This document shows, in pieces, positions 9,809 to 18,788 of a stretch of DNA of 64,000 nucleotides. The stretch comes from an uncultured Porphyromonadaceae bacterium (GTDB taxonomy: Bacteria > Bacteroidota > Bacteroidia > Bacteroidales > Barnesiellaceae): contig UPYI01000003.1 of assembly GCA_900538555.1 (NCBI GenBank), positions 62,001 through 126,000 on the forward strand, written 5' to 3'. The translations under genes were made by a program, and so were the position numbers. Position 1 is the stretch's first letter. Each line of letters opens with the position of its first letter. Under the pieces are notes generated by a model. That model was given only the letters and a program-made list of their open reading frames with translations. It did not search any database and had not been told where the DNA came from.

Positions 9809-10459
9809 ATGAATAACAATTTGATTATTACGATCGGTCGCCAGTTCGGCAGCGGAGGACGGGAAATCGGTAAGTTGCTATCCGAAAAATTAGGCATCGC
9901 CTACTACGACAAAGAACTGCTGAACGAAGCCTCCAAAGAGAGCGGACTAAGCCCCGAATATTTTGAACGTGCCGACGAAAAAGCACCGAACGCATTGCGG
10001 AATGTTTTCTCCGTGAACTGGATTCCGGGAGCCGGATCGTTTTGGAGCGACGGCGGATTGAGCAACGAATACATTTTCAAATTCCAATCGGATGTTATAC
10101 TGCGGCTTGCCGACGAACGCCCTTGTGTGATCGTGGGCAGATGCGCCGACTACATTCTGCGCAATCATCCGTGTTGTTATAACTTCTTTATCCACGCTCC
10201 GTTAGAAGACCGGATCCGCCGAATTGTCAGGCGGGCACCTCATCTGAGCGACCGCGAAGCCAAAGAGTTGTCGAACAAGTACAACAAATCAAGAGCCGCC
10301 TATTACAATTTCTATACCGACAAAGGCTGGGGTGAAGCCGAATCGTACGATCTGACTATCGACTCGTCGATTCTGGGCTGTGAAGCTACTGCCGATTTTA
10401 TCATTGAGTTCATCCGGAAACGACAGGAAGCAATTAAGGCTCAGTGTCCGGAGTTTTAA
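9809..10459 (+). CDS. Cytidylate kinase-like family protein
   Basis: A 216-residue protein of the cytidylate-kinase-like family. The N-terminal P-loop has the family form TIGRQFGSGGREIG (residues 8-21) rather than the classical Walker A of Cmk, followed by YYDKELL. The mid region has VIVGRCADYIL and the lid-like arginine segment RIRRIVRRAPHLS. Family members in Bacteroidota are usually annotated as nucleotide kinases without a demonstrated substrate, so NMP phosphorylation is inferred, not shown. Its last 26 bases overlap the 3' end of the convergent DUF5131 gene, so the two transcripts would be complementary at their ends. Confidence 0.8.
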   Translation: MNNNLIITIGRQFGSGGREIGKLLSEKLGIAYYDKELLNEASKESGLSPEYFERADEKAPNALRNVFSVNWIPGAGSFWSDGGLSNEYIFKFQSDVILRLADERPCVIVGRCADYILRNHPCCYNFFIHAPLEDRIRRIVRRAPHLSDREAKELSNKYNKSRAAYYNFYTDKGWGEAESYDLTIDSSILGCEATADFIIEFIRKRQEAIKAQCPEF

Positions 10460-11210
10460 CCCCTAACGGAATATAATCGTCGCCTACCCGATAGTCGATA
10501 GCCGCTTTACGTGCCTGTGCTATCTGGTAGCGGCGTTCTATCCGGTAAATATGCCCGTCTTTGCGAAAATTCGCCCCGGTCTGATGAAATGAGAACGGCA
10601 CATTCCGCTCGACGCACTGCAGGCGGATATCCAAAATCCAATCGAAATCGCATACCCGTGCACTTCCACCCGACTCACCCCCTACACTCACCTCGGCAAT
10701 CCTCTCATCCAGATAGGCAGACAGGTCGATCGCTTCCAACAACGGTGCGGCAATAATCAGCCGGTGATGTATAGGCAATTGCCGGAATATCGGCAAACGA
10801 TAGTCTGCCATTGCCTGATTTTCGACCGTGCAGCCGATAACCACATTTTCATATCCGTCGCCCCAATCGGCAGGGAGGCAATGCTCGTAACGGTCGATCC
10901 GTTTGGTAAAAAATATAAATGTGAGATCGCGGCGTTCCCGTATCATCGCCCATGCTTCGTCGCGCCAGCTATCGGCATCGGACAACCAAAAATCGGAAGT
11001 AAAACAGGTATAGACGGTAGTCCCCGGCTCGATTTTATACTGCCTGTCGCGACGTCGTTTCAACGGCAAACCGAAATTCGCCGTCTTGCGAACCTCGCTG
11101 CTGCTTATCTCGCTGCCGTACATGGCGTCCTGACGATATACATAGCAATATCTGCATCCGGGACTTAGTTTCGTACATCCGTGCCACGGATTCCATACAA
11201 TCGAATTCAT
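10434..11210 (-). CDS. DUF5131 family (phage Gp37/Gp68-like) radical-SAM-like protein
   Basis: A 258-residue protein opening with WNPWHGCTKLSPGCRYCY. The cysteines C12, C19 and C22 give a C-x6-C-x2-C cluster, a variant of the radical SAM CxxxCxxC iron-sulfur site, and the remaining pattern (FFTKRIDRYEHCLP, NVVIGCTVENQAMADYRLP, VGGESGGSARVC) is typical of DUF5131. The family occurs in phages and in bacterial chromosomes; its substrate is not established to my knowledge. It overlaps the end of the cytidylate-kinase-like gene by 26 bp and has its own repeat-type promoter upstream. Confidence 0.85.
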   Translation of the reverse strand: MNSIVWNPWHGCTKLSPGCRYCYVYRQDAMYGSEISSSEVRKTANFGLPLKRRRDRQYKIEPGTTVYTCFTSDFWLSDADSWRDEAWAMIRERRDLTFIFFTKRIDRYEHCLPADWGDGYENVVIGCTVENQAMADYRLPIFRQLPIHHRLIIAAPLLEAIDLSAYLDERIAEVSVGGESGGSARVCDFDWILDIRLQCVERNVPFSFHQTGANFRKDGHIYRIERRYQIAQARKAAIDYRVGDDYIPLGVKTPDTEP

Positions 11211-11251
11211 ACTTCCAACGCCGACGTTTTACTTCTTTCGAAGGCATAGCA

Positions 11252-11330
11252 CAAAGATACGCATAAGCCGGACGCAAACGCAAATTTATTTGCAAATTTG
11301 CAGAGGCGCATCCTATCCTGTCCAAAGATC
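11252..11330 (-). promoter_or_regulatory. Promoter-bearing repeat upstream of the DUF5131 gene (diverged copy)
   Basis: On the minus strand TATCTTTG at 11252-11259 is a -7 box, with a TTTG 21 bp further up (11281-11284). Upstream is a second ATCTTTG followed by GGACAGGATAGGATGCG, which resembles the module at 53652-53743. An AAATTTGCAAATAAATTTG palindromic patch lies between. Confidence 0.6.
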
Positions 11331-11388
11331 ATACAGTCCGAAATACAGAAACAAGTTTACTTGAACTATGTCGGACAAAACAATAATG

Positions 11389-11429
11389 AGGCACGGACGA
11401 AAGGCATTATCGCTCTTCCGTCCGTGCCT
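11389..11429. terminator. Hairpin between DUF5131 promoter and MFS gene
   Basis: Perfect 11-bp inverted repeat (AGGCACGGACG at 11389-11399 with 11419-11429). It lies about 55 bp beyond the stop of the minus-strand MFS gene and probably terminates it; no long T-run. Confidence 0.5.
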
Positions 11430-11483
11430 GCAACTATGCAGAGAAAGGATTCTTCAACTGTAAAGGATATACCGGGGAGCTAT

Positions 11484-12719
11484 CTACTTTTCGAACAAAG
11501 GCTCTTTCCGCCGCCACCAAGCCCATCCGATAGCCAATACCGTAATTACCAGATTGATCCAGAACGGCGATTGAACCGAATGAAAATGGAATATATCCTG
11601 CAACAAGTCGATAATGAACGGGCAAAGCAGGATGGCGATATAGTTCATCGACATCACGAATGCCAACGCCAGTGTAGCTTTTTTCGGCAAAGCCACCATA
11701 GAGGTCTGGTCGTAGACAGCAGGCTGAATAACGCCATATCCCAATCCGACGAATATCGCACCGAGACTGATCCACAGCATGGAATGGGATATCAATATCA
11801 AAACAAATCCGACGATAAACAGCACCAGACTCCAAAATTTGGTCAGGTTTCCACAGATCGAAATAATCTTCGGCAGCACGAAACCGGGTGCCATGATCGA
11901 AAGGAAGAACAACGATACGACAATACCGCTATCTCCGCTTTCAAACCCGTAGGATTTCATCAGAAACGGCACATTCAACGCAACGATCACTGCCAGATAG
12001 GTAACCAACCCGTAGAACAGCATCAGCCAGACAAGACGCGAAACATCTATTCCCCACTTCCCGAATGTAGCCGAAGTCCGTTCCTCTGCCGGAGCAGCCG
12101 CTTTCGCCGCAGCCGCCGATGCCAGTGATGCCCCATGCGCCTCTGCGTCGAGACTGCGCCCCAGCGGGATAGTCAGTATCAGCGAAACCAGCGGCAACAA
12201 ATAAACGATAAACGGCAGATGCCACTCGATTTCAGCCAGATAGCCGGTCAGCACCGTTGCCCCGACCATGACAAGGTTCGTAATGGACGAACTGAGACCG
12301 AATTGCTGCGTACGGTATTTCCCTTGAAAGAATTTTGTAATCAATCCAGTAGACAACGGGATCACCAGTCCCGACCCGATACCCAACATCGCACTGATCA
12401 CGATCAACTGCCACATTTTCCCGGCAAGCAGATAAAGCACGCCGCTCAATGCAAAAACCACCAGTCCGACGCGCAACAACAGGATATTACGGATATGCTC
12501 GGTCAGCTTTCCGGAAAGTAGGATAAAAGGAATAATCATCAGCGAAGGCAAAGATGCCAGCATTTCGATATCCAGATCGGTCGCATGCGGGAAAATGACA
12601 GACATTTTGCCCAGTATGGGCGATACCGCCAGCCCGGGCAAAGCATTCAATGCCGAAATAGACCAGATACCGATTACGGTTATCAAGGGGATCGTACCCC
12701 GTCCGGTTTTAATTTCCAT
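11484..12719 (-). CDS. Major facilitator superfamily transporter
   Basis: A 411-residue integral membrane protein. The start at 12719 (MEIKTGRGTIPLITVIGIW) is chosen because transmembrane segment 1 begins immediately; the longer open frame up to 13106 would run into the gadB gene and has no membrane-protein character. About twelve hydrophobic helices are visible with a polar central loop (residues of about 190-215, AEAHGASLASAAAAKAAAPAEE) typical of MFS two-half proteins. Substrate unknown; the related Bacteroidota proteins are often called CynX/NimT or sugar-type MFS. It is transcribed divergently from gadB, so the 206-bp spacer must hold both promoters. Confidence 0.85.
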   Translation of the reverse strand: MEIKTGRGTIPLITVIGIWSISALNALPGLAVSPILGKMSVIFPHATDLDIEMLASLPSLMIIPFILLSGKLTEHIRNILLLRVGLVVFALSGVLYLLAGKMWQLIVISAMLGIGSGLVIPLSTGLITKFFQGKYRTQQFGLSSSITNLVMVGATVLTGYLAEIEWHLPFIVYLLPLVSLILTIPLGRSLDAEAHGASLASAAAAKAAAPAEERTSATFGKWGIDVSRLVWLMLFYGLVTYLAVIVALNVPFLMKSYGFESGDSGIVVSLFFLSIMAPGFVLPKIISICGNLTKFWSLVLFIVGFVLILISHSMLWISLGAIFVGLGYGVIQPAVYDQTSMVALPKKATLALAFVMSMNYIAILLCPFIIDLLQDIFHFHSVQSPFWINLVITVLAIGWAWWRRKEPLFEK

Positions 12720-12925
12720 ATCACAATATTTTTCAACGAAGAGAGAACAACCGGAACAGAACGTTGGTTCACCGCACCATTTCTTAAAATGGACAAGAAA
12801 AAAACAATAGCTGTATGCAAGATATAATAAACACAAAACGCCAAAACCTTTTCGAAACAGCTCGTGTTGGAGGCTTAAAGCGGAACAGTCCGCCTTCATT
12901 TTTTCACAACTAATTCTATTGTAAT

Positions 12926-14356
12926 ATGATTGACTTGAATTTGAAAAGCAGCGACACGCAAACACCGACCTTCGGATCGGAGATGATGTTGCAACCGGCT
13001 CCGACCGACTGCATTCCCGAGAAACCCACCACTCCGGAAATCGCGTATCAGATGGTAAAAGACGAAACGTTCGCCCAAACCCAGCCGCGTCTGAATCTGG
13101 CAACATTCGTTACCACTTACATGGACAAATACGCCACCCGGCTGATGAATGAAGCGATCAACATCAACTACATCGACGAAACAGAGTATCCGCGTATCGC
13201 CCGGATGAGCGCCAAATGTATCAACATCATGGCAAATCTGTGGAATACGCCCGAAGAAGGAAAATGGAAAACCGGAGCATTGGCGATCGGTTCGTCCGAG
13301 GCTTGTATGCTCGGCGGTATCGCCGCATGGCTGCGCTGGAAAGAGCGTCGCCGCGCACAGGGCAAACCGACCGACAAACCCAACTTCGTTATTTCGTCGG
13401 GCTTCCAGGTGGTATGGGAAAAGTTCGCACAACTCTGGCAGATCGAAATGCGTACCGTTCCCTTAACACTGGAACACATTACGCTCGATCCCCAAGCGGC
13501 TTTGGAATTATGCGACGAAAATACGATCTGTATCGTGCCGATACAAGGGGTTACGTGGACCGGACTGAACGACGACGTGGAGGCTTTGGACAAAGCGTTG
13601 AACGAATACAATGCCAAAACCGGTTATGAAATTCCGATCCATGTGGATGCCGCTACCGGCGGATTTATCCTGCCGTTCCTGAAACCGAAAGAAAAATGGG
13701 ACTTCCGCCTGAAATGGGTATTGTCGATCAGTACTTCGGGACACAAGTTCGGTCTGGTTTACCCCGGTTTAGGTTGGGTAGTATGGAAAGATAAAAAGTA
13801 CCTGCCCGGTCCGATGGCATTCAGTGTAAACTATTTGGGAGCCAACATCACACAAGTGGGTTTGAATTTCTCCCGTCCGGCTGCCCAGATTTTAGGTCAG
13901 TACTACCAGTTCATCCGTTTGGGATTCGAAGGGTACAAAGACATCCAGAGCAATTCGATGCAAATAGCCCAATACATCCACACCGAAATCGGAAAGATGC
14001 CGCAATTCAAGAATTACAGCAAAGAGATCGTAAACCCGCTGTTTATCTGGTACATGAATCCGGAATACGACAAAATCGCCAACTGGACTTTGTTCGACTT
14101 GCAGGACAAACTGAAACAGAGTGGCTGGATGGTACCGGCATATACGTTGCCTGCCAATCTGGAAAACGACATCGTGATGCGTGTCGTCGTACGTCAGGGA
14201 TTCAGCCGCGACATGGCGGACATGTTACTCAACGACATACGGAGTGCCGTGGAATCGCTCGACAAGATACAGTACCCCACTTCTTCCCGCATCTCGGTTC
14301 AGAAAAAGGAAAAAGTACAGGGATCGGTATTCACCCACACCGGAAGCGGTCATTGA
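12926..14356 (+). CDS. gadB: Glutamate decarboxylase
   Basis: A 476-residue PLP-dependent enzyme that converts glutamate to GABA plus CO2, consuming a cytoplasmic proton. The PLP lysine is K274 in STSGHKFG, and HVDAATGGF with the cofactor-contacting aspartate sits about 30 residues ahead. Length and sequence (MNEAININYIDETEYPRIA, QGVTWTGLNDDV) match bacterial GadA/GadB closely. The C-terminus ends in histidine after THTGSG; in the E. coli enzyme a C-terminal His tail closes the active site at neutral pH, so a similar pH switch is plausible here. It starts the acid-resistance cluster with glutaminase 25 bp downstream. Confidence 0.96.
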   Translation: MIDLNLKSSDTQTPTFGSEMMLQPAPTDCIPEKPTTPEIAYQMVKDETFAQTQPRLNLATFVTTYMDKYATRLMNEAININYIDETEYPRIARMSAKCINIMANLWNTPEEGKWKTGALAIGSSEACMLGGIAAWLRWKERRRAQGKPTDKPNFVISSGFQVVWEKFAQLWQIEMRTVPLTLEHITLDPQAALELCDENTICIVPIQGVTWTGLNDDVEALDKALNEYNAKTGYEIPIHVDAATGGFILPFLKPKEKWDFRLKWVLSISTSGHKFGLVYPGLGWVVWKDKKYLPGPMAFSVNYLGANITQVGLNFSRPAAQILGQYYQFIRLGFEGYKDIQSNSMQIAQYIHTEIGKMPQFKNYSKEIVNPLFIWYMNPEYDKIANWTLFDLQDKLKQSGWMVPAYTLPANLENDIVMRVVVRQGFSRDMADMLLNDIRSAVESLDKIQYPTSSRISVQKKEKVQGSVFTHTGSGH

Positions 14357-14381
14357 TTCATTTCGATAAAATAAGAACGAC

Positions 14382-15371
14382 ATGAACTGCAAAATTTCAT
14401 ATTCGCAAATAGAGGATACGGTAAATGAAGCGTATCGGCTCTATAAAGGGAACAAGGAGGGCAAAAATGCCGACTACATCCCTTACTTGGCAAATGTAAA
14501 CAAAGATTTGTTCGGAATCAGCGTATGCCTGCTGAACGGAGAGATGATCCAAGTGGGCGACTGCGACTATTCGTTCGGCATCGAATCGGTTTCGAAAGTG
14601 CCTACCGCCATACTGGTGCTTCGCCAGTACGGAGCGGAAAAACTGCTGAAACAAATCGGCGCGGATGCCACCGGACTGCCGTTCAATTCGATCATGGCGA
14701 TATTGCTGGAAAACGATCACCCTTCGACACCGTTGGTGAACGCCGGCGCCATTGCCGCCGACAGTATGGTGAAACCGATCGGCAAGCCGAACGAAAAATG
14801 GAAAGCGATCGTGGACAATATCACCGATCTGTGCGGCAGCGCACCGCAACTGATCGACGAGTTGTACAAGTCGGAAACGGCGACGAATTTCAACAACCGT
14901 TCCATTGCCTGGCTATTGAAAAACTACAACCGGATTTACGACGATCCGGATATGTCGCTCGACCTTTACACCCGCCAATGTTCGCTGGGGGTAACAGCCA
15001 AACAACTCGCCATCTGCGGCGCGACCATCGCCAACCGGGGGTTGAACCCTACCACCGGGAAACGGGTGTTCGACGAATGCCTCGCACCCCAGATCACGTC
15101 ATTGATCGCGACCGTAGGATTTTACGAACATACCGGCGACTGGCTCTATACGTCGGGAGTTCCCGCCAAGAGCGGTGTCGGAGGCGGTATCTTAGGCGTT
15201 ATGCCCGGCGTAATGGGGATCTCGGCTTTCGCTCCACCCCTCGATACGGCAGGCAATTCCGTAAAGGCTCAGTCTGCCATCCGATACATCGCCAATACAT
15301 TGGGTCTGAATGTATTCAACGGATGCCAAGTGACTGTTGAAGAACGGTTGCCCGAAGAGGTGATGAACTAA
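14382..15371 (+). CDS. glsA: Glutaminase (serine-dependent, beta-lactamase-like fold)
   Basis: A 329-residue glutaminase that hydrolyses glutamine to glutamate and ammonia. The catalytic serine-lysine pair is S69-V-S-K72 in FGIESVSKVP, and NAGAIAADSM, FNNRSIAWLL and GVGGGILGVMPG are family motifs. It lies 25 bp after gadB and so is very likely co-transcribed. It would both feed glutamate to GadB and raise pH through released ammonia, as known for glutamine-based acid resistance. Length is close to other single-domain bacterial glutaminases. Confidence 0.95.
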   Translation: MNCKISYSQIEDTVNEAYRLYKGNKEGKNADYIPYLANVNKDLFGISVCLLNGEMIQVGDCDYSFGIESVSKVPTAILVLRQYGAEKLLKQIGADATGLPFNSIMAILLENDHPSTPLVNAGAIAADSMVKPIGKPNEKWKAIVDNITDLCGSAPQLIDELYKSETATNFNNRSIAWLLKNYNRIYDDPDMSLDLYTRQCSLGVTAKQLAICGATIANRGLNPTTGKRVFDECLAPQITSLIATVGFYEHTGDWLYTSGVPAKSGVGGGILGVMPGVMGISAFAPPLDTAGNSVKAQSAIRYIANTLGLNVFNGCQVTVEERLPEEVMN

Positions 15372-15455
15372 ACGTCCGGCGTGTGTCTTCACGGTCAATC
15401 CGGCATACCTAAAAACGTGTGTTATGATGTCCGATCCGCGCATTGCATCTTAGAC

Positions 15456-15513
15456 ATTCTGACGCACCGAAAAGGGTCTGCATCGAAAATGAATTTTTTC
15501 GATGCAGACCCTT
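15456..15513. repeat. Intergenic palindromic repeat, copy 2
   Basis: Perfect 18-bp inverted repeat (15472-15489 with 15496-15513, core GGGTCTGCATCGAAAA) and a 6-base loop. It is preceded by the family flank CATTCTGACGCACCG at 15456-15470. Placed between the convergent ends of glsA and the channel gene, so it could terminate transcription from both sides. Confidence 0.9.
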
Positions 15514-15576
15514 GCTTATTTATACGTTTTATCAACAGCCCGCCACACCGTTGCAAGCAGGCTTGTCCCGTTCCGG

Positions 15577-16305
15577 TCATTTCGTATTTTCGGGCGGCTG
15601 GGAAGCGGCTGCCGCTTTTTGTTTGTTCGCTTTTTCCACAACACTGGTGATATAAACCGTAAATATCGGAAACACCATCATACCCAATGCCGCTAGCAGT
15701 ACCGACAGAATCTTGCAGACCGGCGTAACGGCATAAATATTGCTGCCCACCGTAGTCACATCCATAAACGCCCACCACAAGGCATCGCTGTACCCGGGAG
15801 CTTCGGGGTTGATCTTGCTCTCCAATACGAAAAATATCAGGCTCGAAAAGTAGACGGTAGCCAGCAGCATTGTCAGATACGATGTCAGCAGGCTCGATAT
15901 GCGGCTCGATGACAGCCAGCCCACCACGATCGCCAACGCATATCCGCCCCGCACCAACGGAATGAACCGGATCAGATAGCCCAGCTCGCCCGAAAACGAA
16001 ATGTGGTAATAGTCGAAGATATTCAAGTAGGGTATCGACACCAGCAGGAACAGCCAGTGTGTAGCCCAATACCTCCATTTCCGCTCCGCCAACAACAGTT
16101 CGAGTATAAAGTCGAACAGGAAAAACATACAGATCCAGAACTGTATGCGCAAATAGAGCGGCTGGGTAATAAACGAAACATTCCGGAATGCGTCGATCGA
16201 AATGCCGACCACCAGAAACAGAGACAGAATCAATATCACTACATGCAATACGGCATAGACCCGCCCGTACTTACGATGCGCCGTGTTCATAAAATCGAAG
16301 TTCAT
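15577..16305 (-). CDS. Potassium-channel-like membrane protein with altered selectivity filter
   Basis: A 242-residue protein with six predicted membrane segments and a pore region, YSDALWWAFMDVTTVGSNIYAVTP. This matches a voltage-gated-type K+ channel pore, but the filter reads TVGSN instead of the canonical TVGYG. The start at 16305 (MNFDFMNTAHRKYG) is preferred over 16350 because the extra 15 residues are not conserved-looking; 16290 is also possible. It lies convergent to glsA and divergent from gadC, in the middle of the gad cluster, so a role in charge or pH compensation during acid stress is inferred. Ion specificity is uncertain given the filter change. Confidence 0.8.
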   Translation of the reverse strand: MNFDFMNTAHRKYGRVYAVLHVVILILSLFLVVGISIDAFRNVSFITQPLYLRIQFWICMFFLFDFILELLLAERKWRYWATHWLFLLVSIPYLNIFDYYHISFSGELGYLIRFIPLVRGGYALAIVVGWLSSSRISSLLTSYLTMLLATVYFSSLIFFVLESKINPEAPGYSDALWWAFMDVTTVGSNIYAVTPVCKILSVLLAALGMMVFPIFTVYITSVVEKANKQKAAAASQPPENTK

Positions 16306-16414
16306 ACATCTTAATTTTATCCGACAGATAAAACAAAGCGCGGCAAACATTGTTTATGCTGTGTCGGAAGATTGCTCCCCTATATTTTTTTCATTCTTAA
16401 AAACTTTTTGTATC

Positions 16415-17944
16415 ATGGCAAATATCGGAAAAACTGTAAAGTTAGGTGTATTTACCTTAGCCATCATGAACGTTACAGCCGTGGTTTCGCTTCGCGGACT
16501 ACCGGCAGAAGCAATCTACGGAGTAAGTTCCGCGTTTTATTATTTGTTCGCCGCTATCGTCTTCTTGATCCCCACTGCATTGGTAGCCGCCGAACTCGCC
16601 GCAATGTTCCAAGACAAGCAAGGCGGTGTGTTCCGTTGGGTAGGCGAAGCCTACGGTAAGAAGATCGGTTTTCTGGCTATCTTTCTGCAATGGGTGGAAA
16701 GTACGATCTGGTATCCGACCGTATTGACGTTCGGTGCGGTCTCGCTGGCATTTATCGGCATGAACGATGCGCACGACATGGCATTGGCATCCAACCGGTT
16801 CTATACGCTCGCCGTCGTTCTGATCATTTATTGGGCTGCCACATTCATATCATTGAAAGGTATGGGCTGGGTAGGTAAAGTGTCGAAAATCGGCGGTCTG
16901 GTGGGGACAATCATTCCCGCGGGTCTGTTGGTGCTGCTCGCCATCATTTATCTGAGTACCGGCGGACAGTCGCAAATGGATTTCAGCGGTAATTTCTTTC
17001 CCGATCTGTCGCATTTCGACAATCTGGTTTTAGCCGCCAGTATCTTCCTATTCTACGCCGGTATGGAGATGGGCGGTATCCACGTGAAAGATGTGGAGAA
17101 TCCTTCGAAAAATTATCCGAAAGCGGTATTTATCGGTTCTGCTATCACGGTATTGATTTTCATCTTGGGTACATTCTCGCTGGGTATCATCATTCCAGAG
17201 AAAGATATTAACCTGACACAAAGTCTGTTGGTCGGCTTCGACAACTATTTCCGCTACATCCACGCCTCGTGGTTAGGTCCGGTCATTGCCGTAGCTCTGG
17301 CATTCGGCGTACTGGCAGGTGTATTGACTTGGGTTGCCGGTCCGTCGAAAGGTATCTATTCCGTAGGAAAAGCCGGATACCTGCCCCCCTTCTTCCAGAA
17401 AGCCAACAGCAAAGGCGTTCAGAAAAACATTCTTTACCTGCAAGGAGGAGCCGTAACGGTTCTCAGTCTTCTGTTCGTGGTAATGCCTTCGGTACAAAGT
17501 TTTTATCAGATATTATCGCAACTTACCGTACTGCTGTATCTGATCATGTACCTGCTGATGTTCAGCAGCGCCATATACCTGCGATATATCCTGAAAAAAG
17601 CCGATCGTCCGTTCCGTATCGGTAAGAAAGGCAACGGGCTGATGTGGTTTGTCGGCGGACTCGGTTTCTGCGGTTCTCTGCTGGCGTTCGTCCTCAGTTT
17701 CATTCCTCCGGGACAAATCGAAGTGGGCAGTAATGCCGTATGGTACACCGTGCTCTTCCTCGGCTGTATCATCGTAGTTGCCGCTCCGTTTATCATCTAC
17801 GCCCGTCGCAAACCGTCGTGGGTAGACCCGAACAGCCAATTCGAACCGTTCCATTGGGAAGAGCAAGCGGCATCTGCCCCGTCGCAATCCCAACCGACGG
17901 CAAAACCGGATGAGAGTTCTCAAAAGCAACAACCCAAACAATAA
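16415..17944 (+). CDS. gadC: Glutamate:GABA antiporter (APC superfamily)
   Basis: A 509-residue amino-acid transporter with twelve hydrophobic segments. The start at 16415 (MANIGKTVKLGVFTLAIMNVTAV) begins just before TM1; the open frame extends upstream to 16283 but that part is not membrane-like and overlaps the divergent channel gene. Motifs such as LRGLPAEAIYG, AAELAAMFQDKQGGVFRWVGEA and FYAGMEMGGIHVKDVENPSKNYP match GadC. It exchanges external glutamate for cytoplasmic GABA made by GadB. The hydrophilic C-terminal tail (EEQAASAPSQSQPTAKPDE) is in the position of the pH-gating plug of E. coli GadC, but differs in sequence. Confidence 0.95.
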   Translation: MANIGKTVKLGVFTLAIMNVTAVVSLRGLPAEAIYGVSSAFYYLFAAIVFLIPTALVAAELAAMFQDKQGGVFRWVGEAYGKKIGFLAIFLQWVESTIWYPTVLTFGAVSLAFIGMNDAHDMALASNRFYTLAVVLIIYWAATFISLKGMGWVGKVSKIGGLVGTIIPAGLLVLLAIIYLSTGGQSQMDFSGNFFPDLSHFDNLVLAASIFLFYAGMEMGGIHVKDVENPSKNYPKAVFIGSAITVLIFILGTFSLGIIIPEKDINLTQSLLVGFDNYFRYIHASWLGPVIAVALAFGVLAGVLTWVAGPSKGIYSVGKAGYLPPFFQKANSKGVQKNILYLQGGAVTVLSLLFVVMPSVQSFYQILSQLTVLLYLIMYLLMFSSAIYLRYILKKADRPFRIGKKGNGLMWFVGGLGFCGSLLAFVLSFIPPGQIEVGSNAVWYTVLFLGCIIVVAAPFIIYARRKPSWVDPNSQFEPFHWEEQAASAPSQSQPTAKPDESSQKQQPKQ

Positions 17945-18012
17945 ACTTACCCGGGCAATACGGTTCTATCCGACTGACGAATCGTATTGCCTGTGTTTAC
18001 CGAATTTCAGTT

Positions 18013-18777
18013 ATGGAACCGAAAAAAATAGAAACGATTTTGGTTTTACCTTCCGATGAAGGGACCGAAAAAATGAACCCGACCCTACTTAAAAATATCG
18101 TACCGGGACGTTTCAATCCGTTTACCGCTATCTGTTACAACCGACAACGCTACATTGCGCCGATGGCGGAAGCCAGCGACGAGACGATAGGCTTCGGATT
18201 CAATCCCGACAATTCAGCCAAAAATCCGAACGGGCTGCAATGGGTCACGACTTCGGCGGGGATTCCGCAATTGTGCGACGAACAGGAGGAATGGATGCGC
18301 GACAGCATTTACAAAATACTGGAACTTCGGATAAAACTGCCCGCACGATACCGCCGGATGCCGGCACGATACCGGGTATTCGACCGGTACGATTTCCGAC
18401 AGGTGATGCTCCCCGAATCGGCAGGGAGCGTAGAGGTAATCACCGGAGCTTACAACGGCGCCAAAGGGAAAGCCCTGCCCTACTCGCCCAGCCACCTGAT
18501 GCAGGTAGAATTGAGACGGGGCGGCACGGCAATGTTCCGCTTTCCCTCCGGGTTCACCACTTTCCTTATCGTGACAAGCGGCAGTATAAAGGTAAACCAG
18601 CGAATCAGCATAGGTACCGACCGGCTGCTGTTTTTCGGACGCGAAGGAGAAACTTTCCGGCTGGAAGGTGAAAGTGCATGTTCGGTATTCATCGCCTCCG
18701 CCGAACCGATCTACGACGCATCCGAAACCTTATCGGAAAAAGAGGAACATTCAACTTCATTACAAACGACATTCTAA
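18013..18777 (+). CDS. Divergent pirin-like bicupin protein lacking metal ligands
   Basis: A 254-residue protein. The C-terminal half (about residues 135-235) follows the pirin C-terminal domain: GSVEVITGAYNGAKGKA, then VELRRGGTAMFRFPSGFTTFLIV and a final ASAEPIYD. The N-terminal half retains LQWVTTSAGIPQ (pirin QWMTAGRGI) and LELRIKLPARYRRMPARYR, but the HxHxxxE metal-binding cluster expected of active pirins is absent. A non-metal role is therefore likely. It is 68 bp downstream of gadC and 11 bp upstream of a flavodoxin-like gene, and so probably shares the acid-stress transcript. The pirin assignment is by pattern recognition and should be treated as moderate. Confidence 0.65.
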   Translation: MEPKKIETILVLPSDEGTEKMNPTLLKNIVPGRFNPFTAICYNRQRYIAPMAEASDETIGFGFNPDNSAKNPNGLQWVTTSAGIPQLCDEQEEWMRDSIYKILELRIKLPARYRRMPARYRVFDRYDFRQVMLPESAGSVEVITGAYNGAKGKALPYSPSHLMQVELRRGGTAMFRFPSGFTTFLIVTSGSIKVNQRISIGTDRLLFFGREGETFRLEGESACSVFIASAEPIYDASETLSEKEEHSTSLQTTF

Positions 18778-18788
18778 ATTTTTCAACA

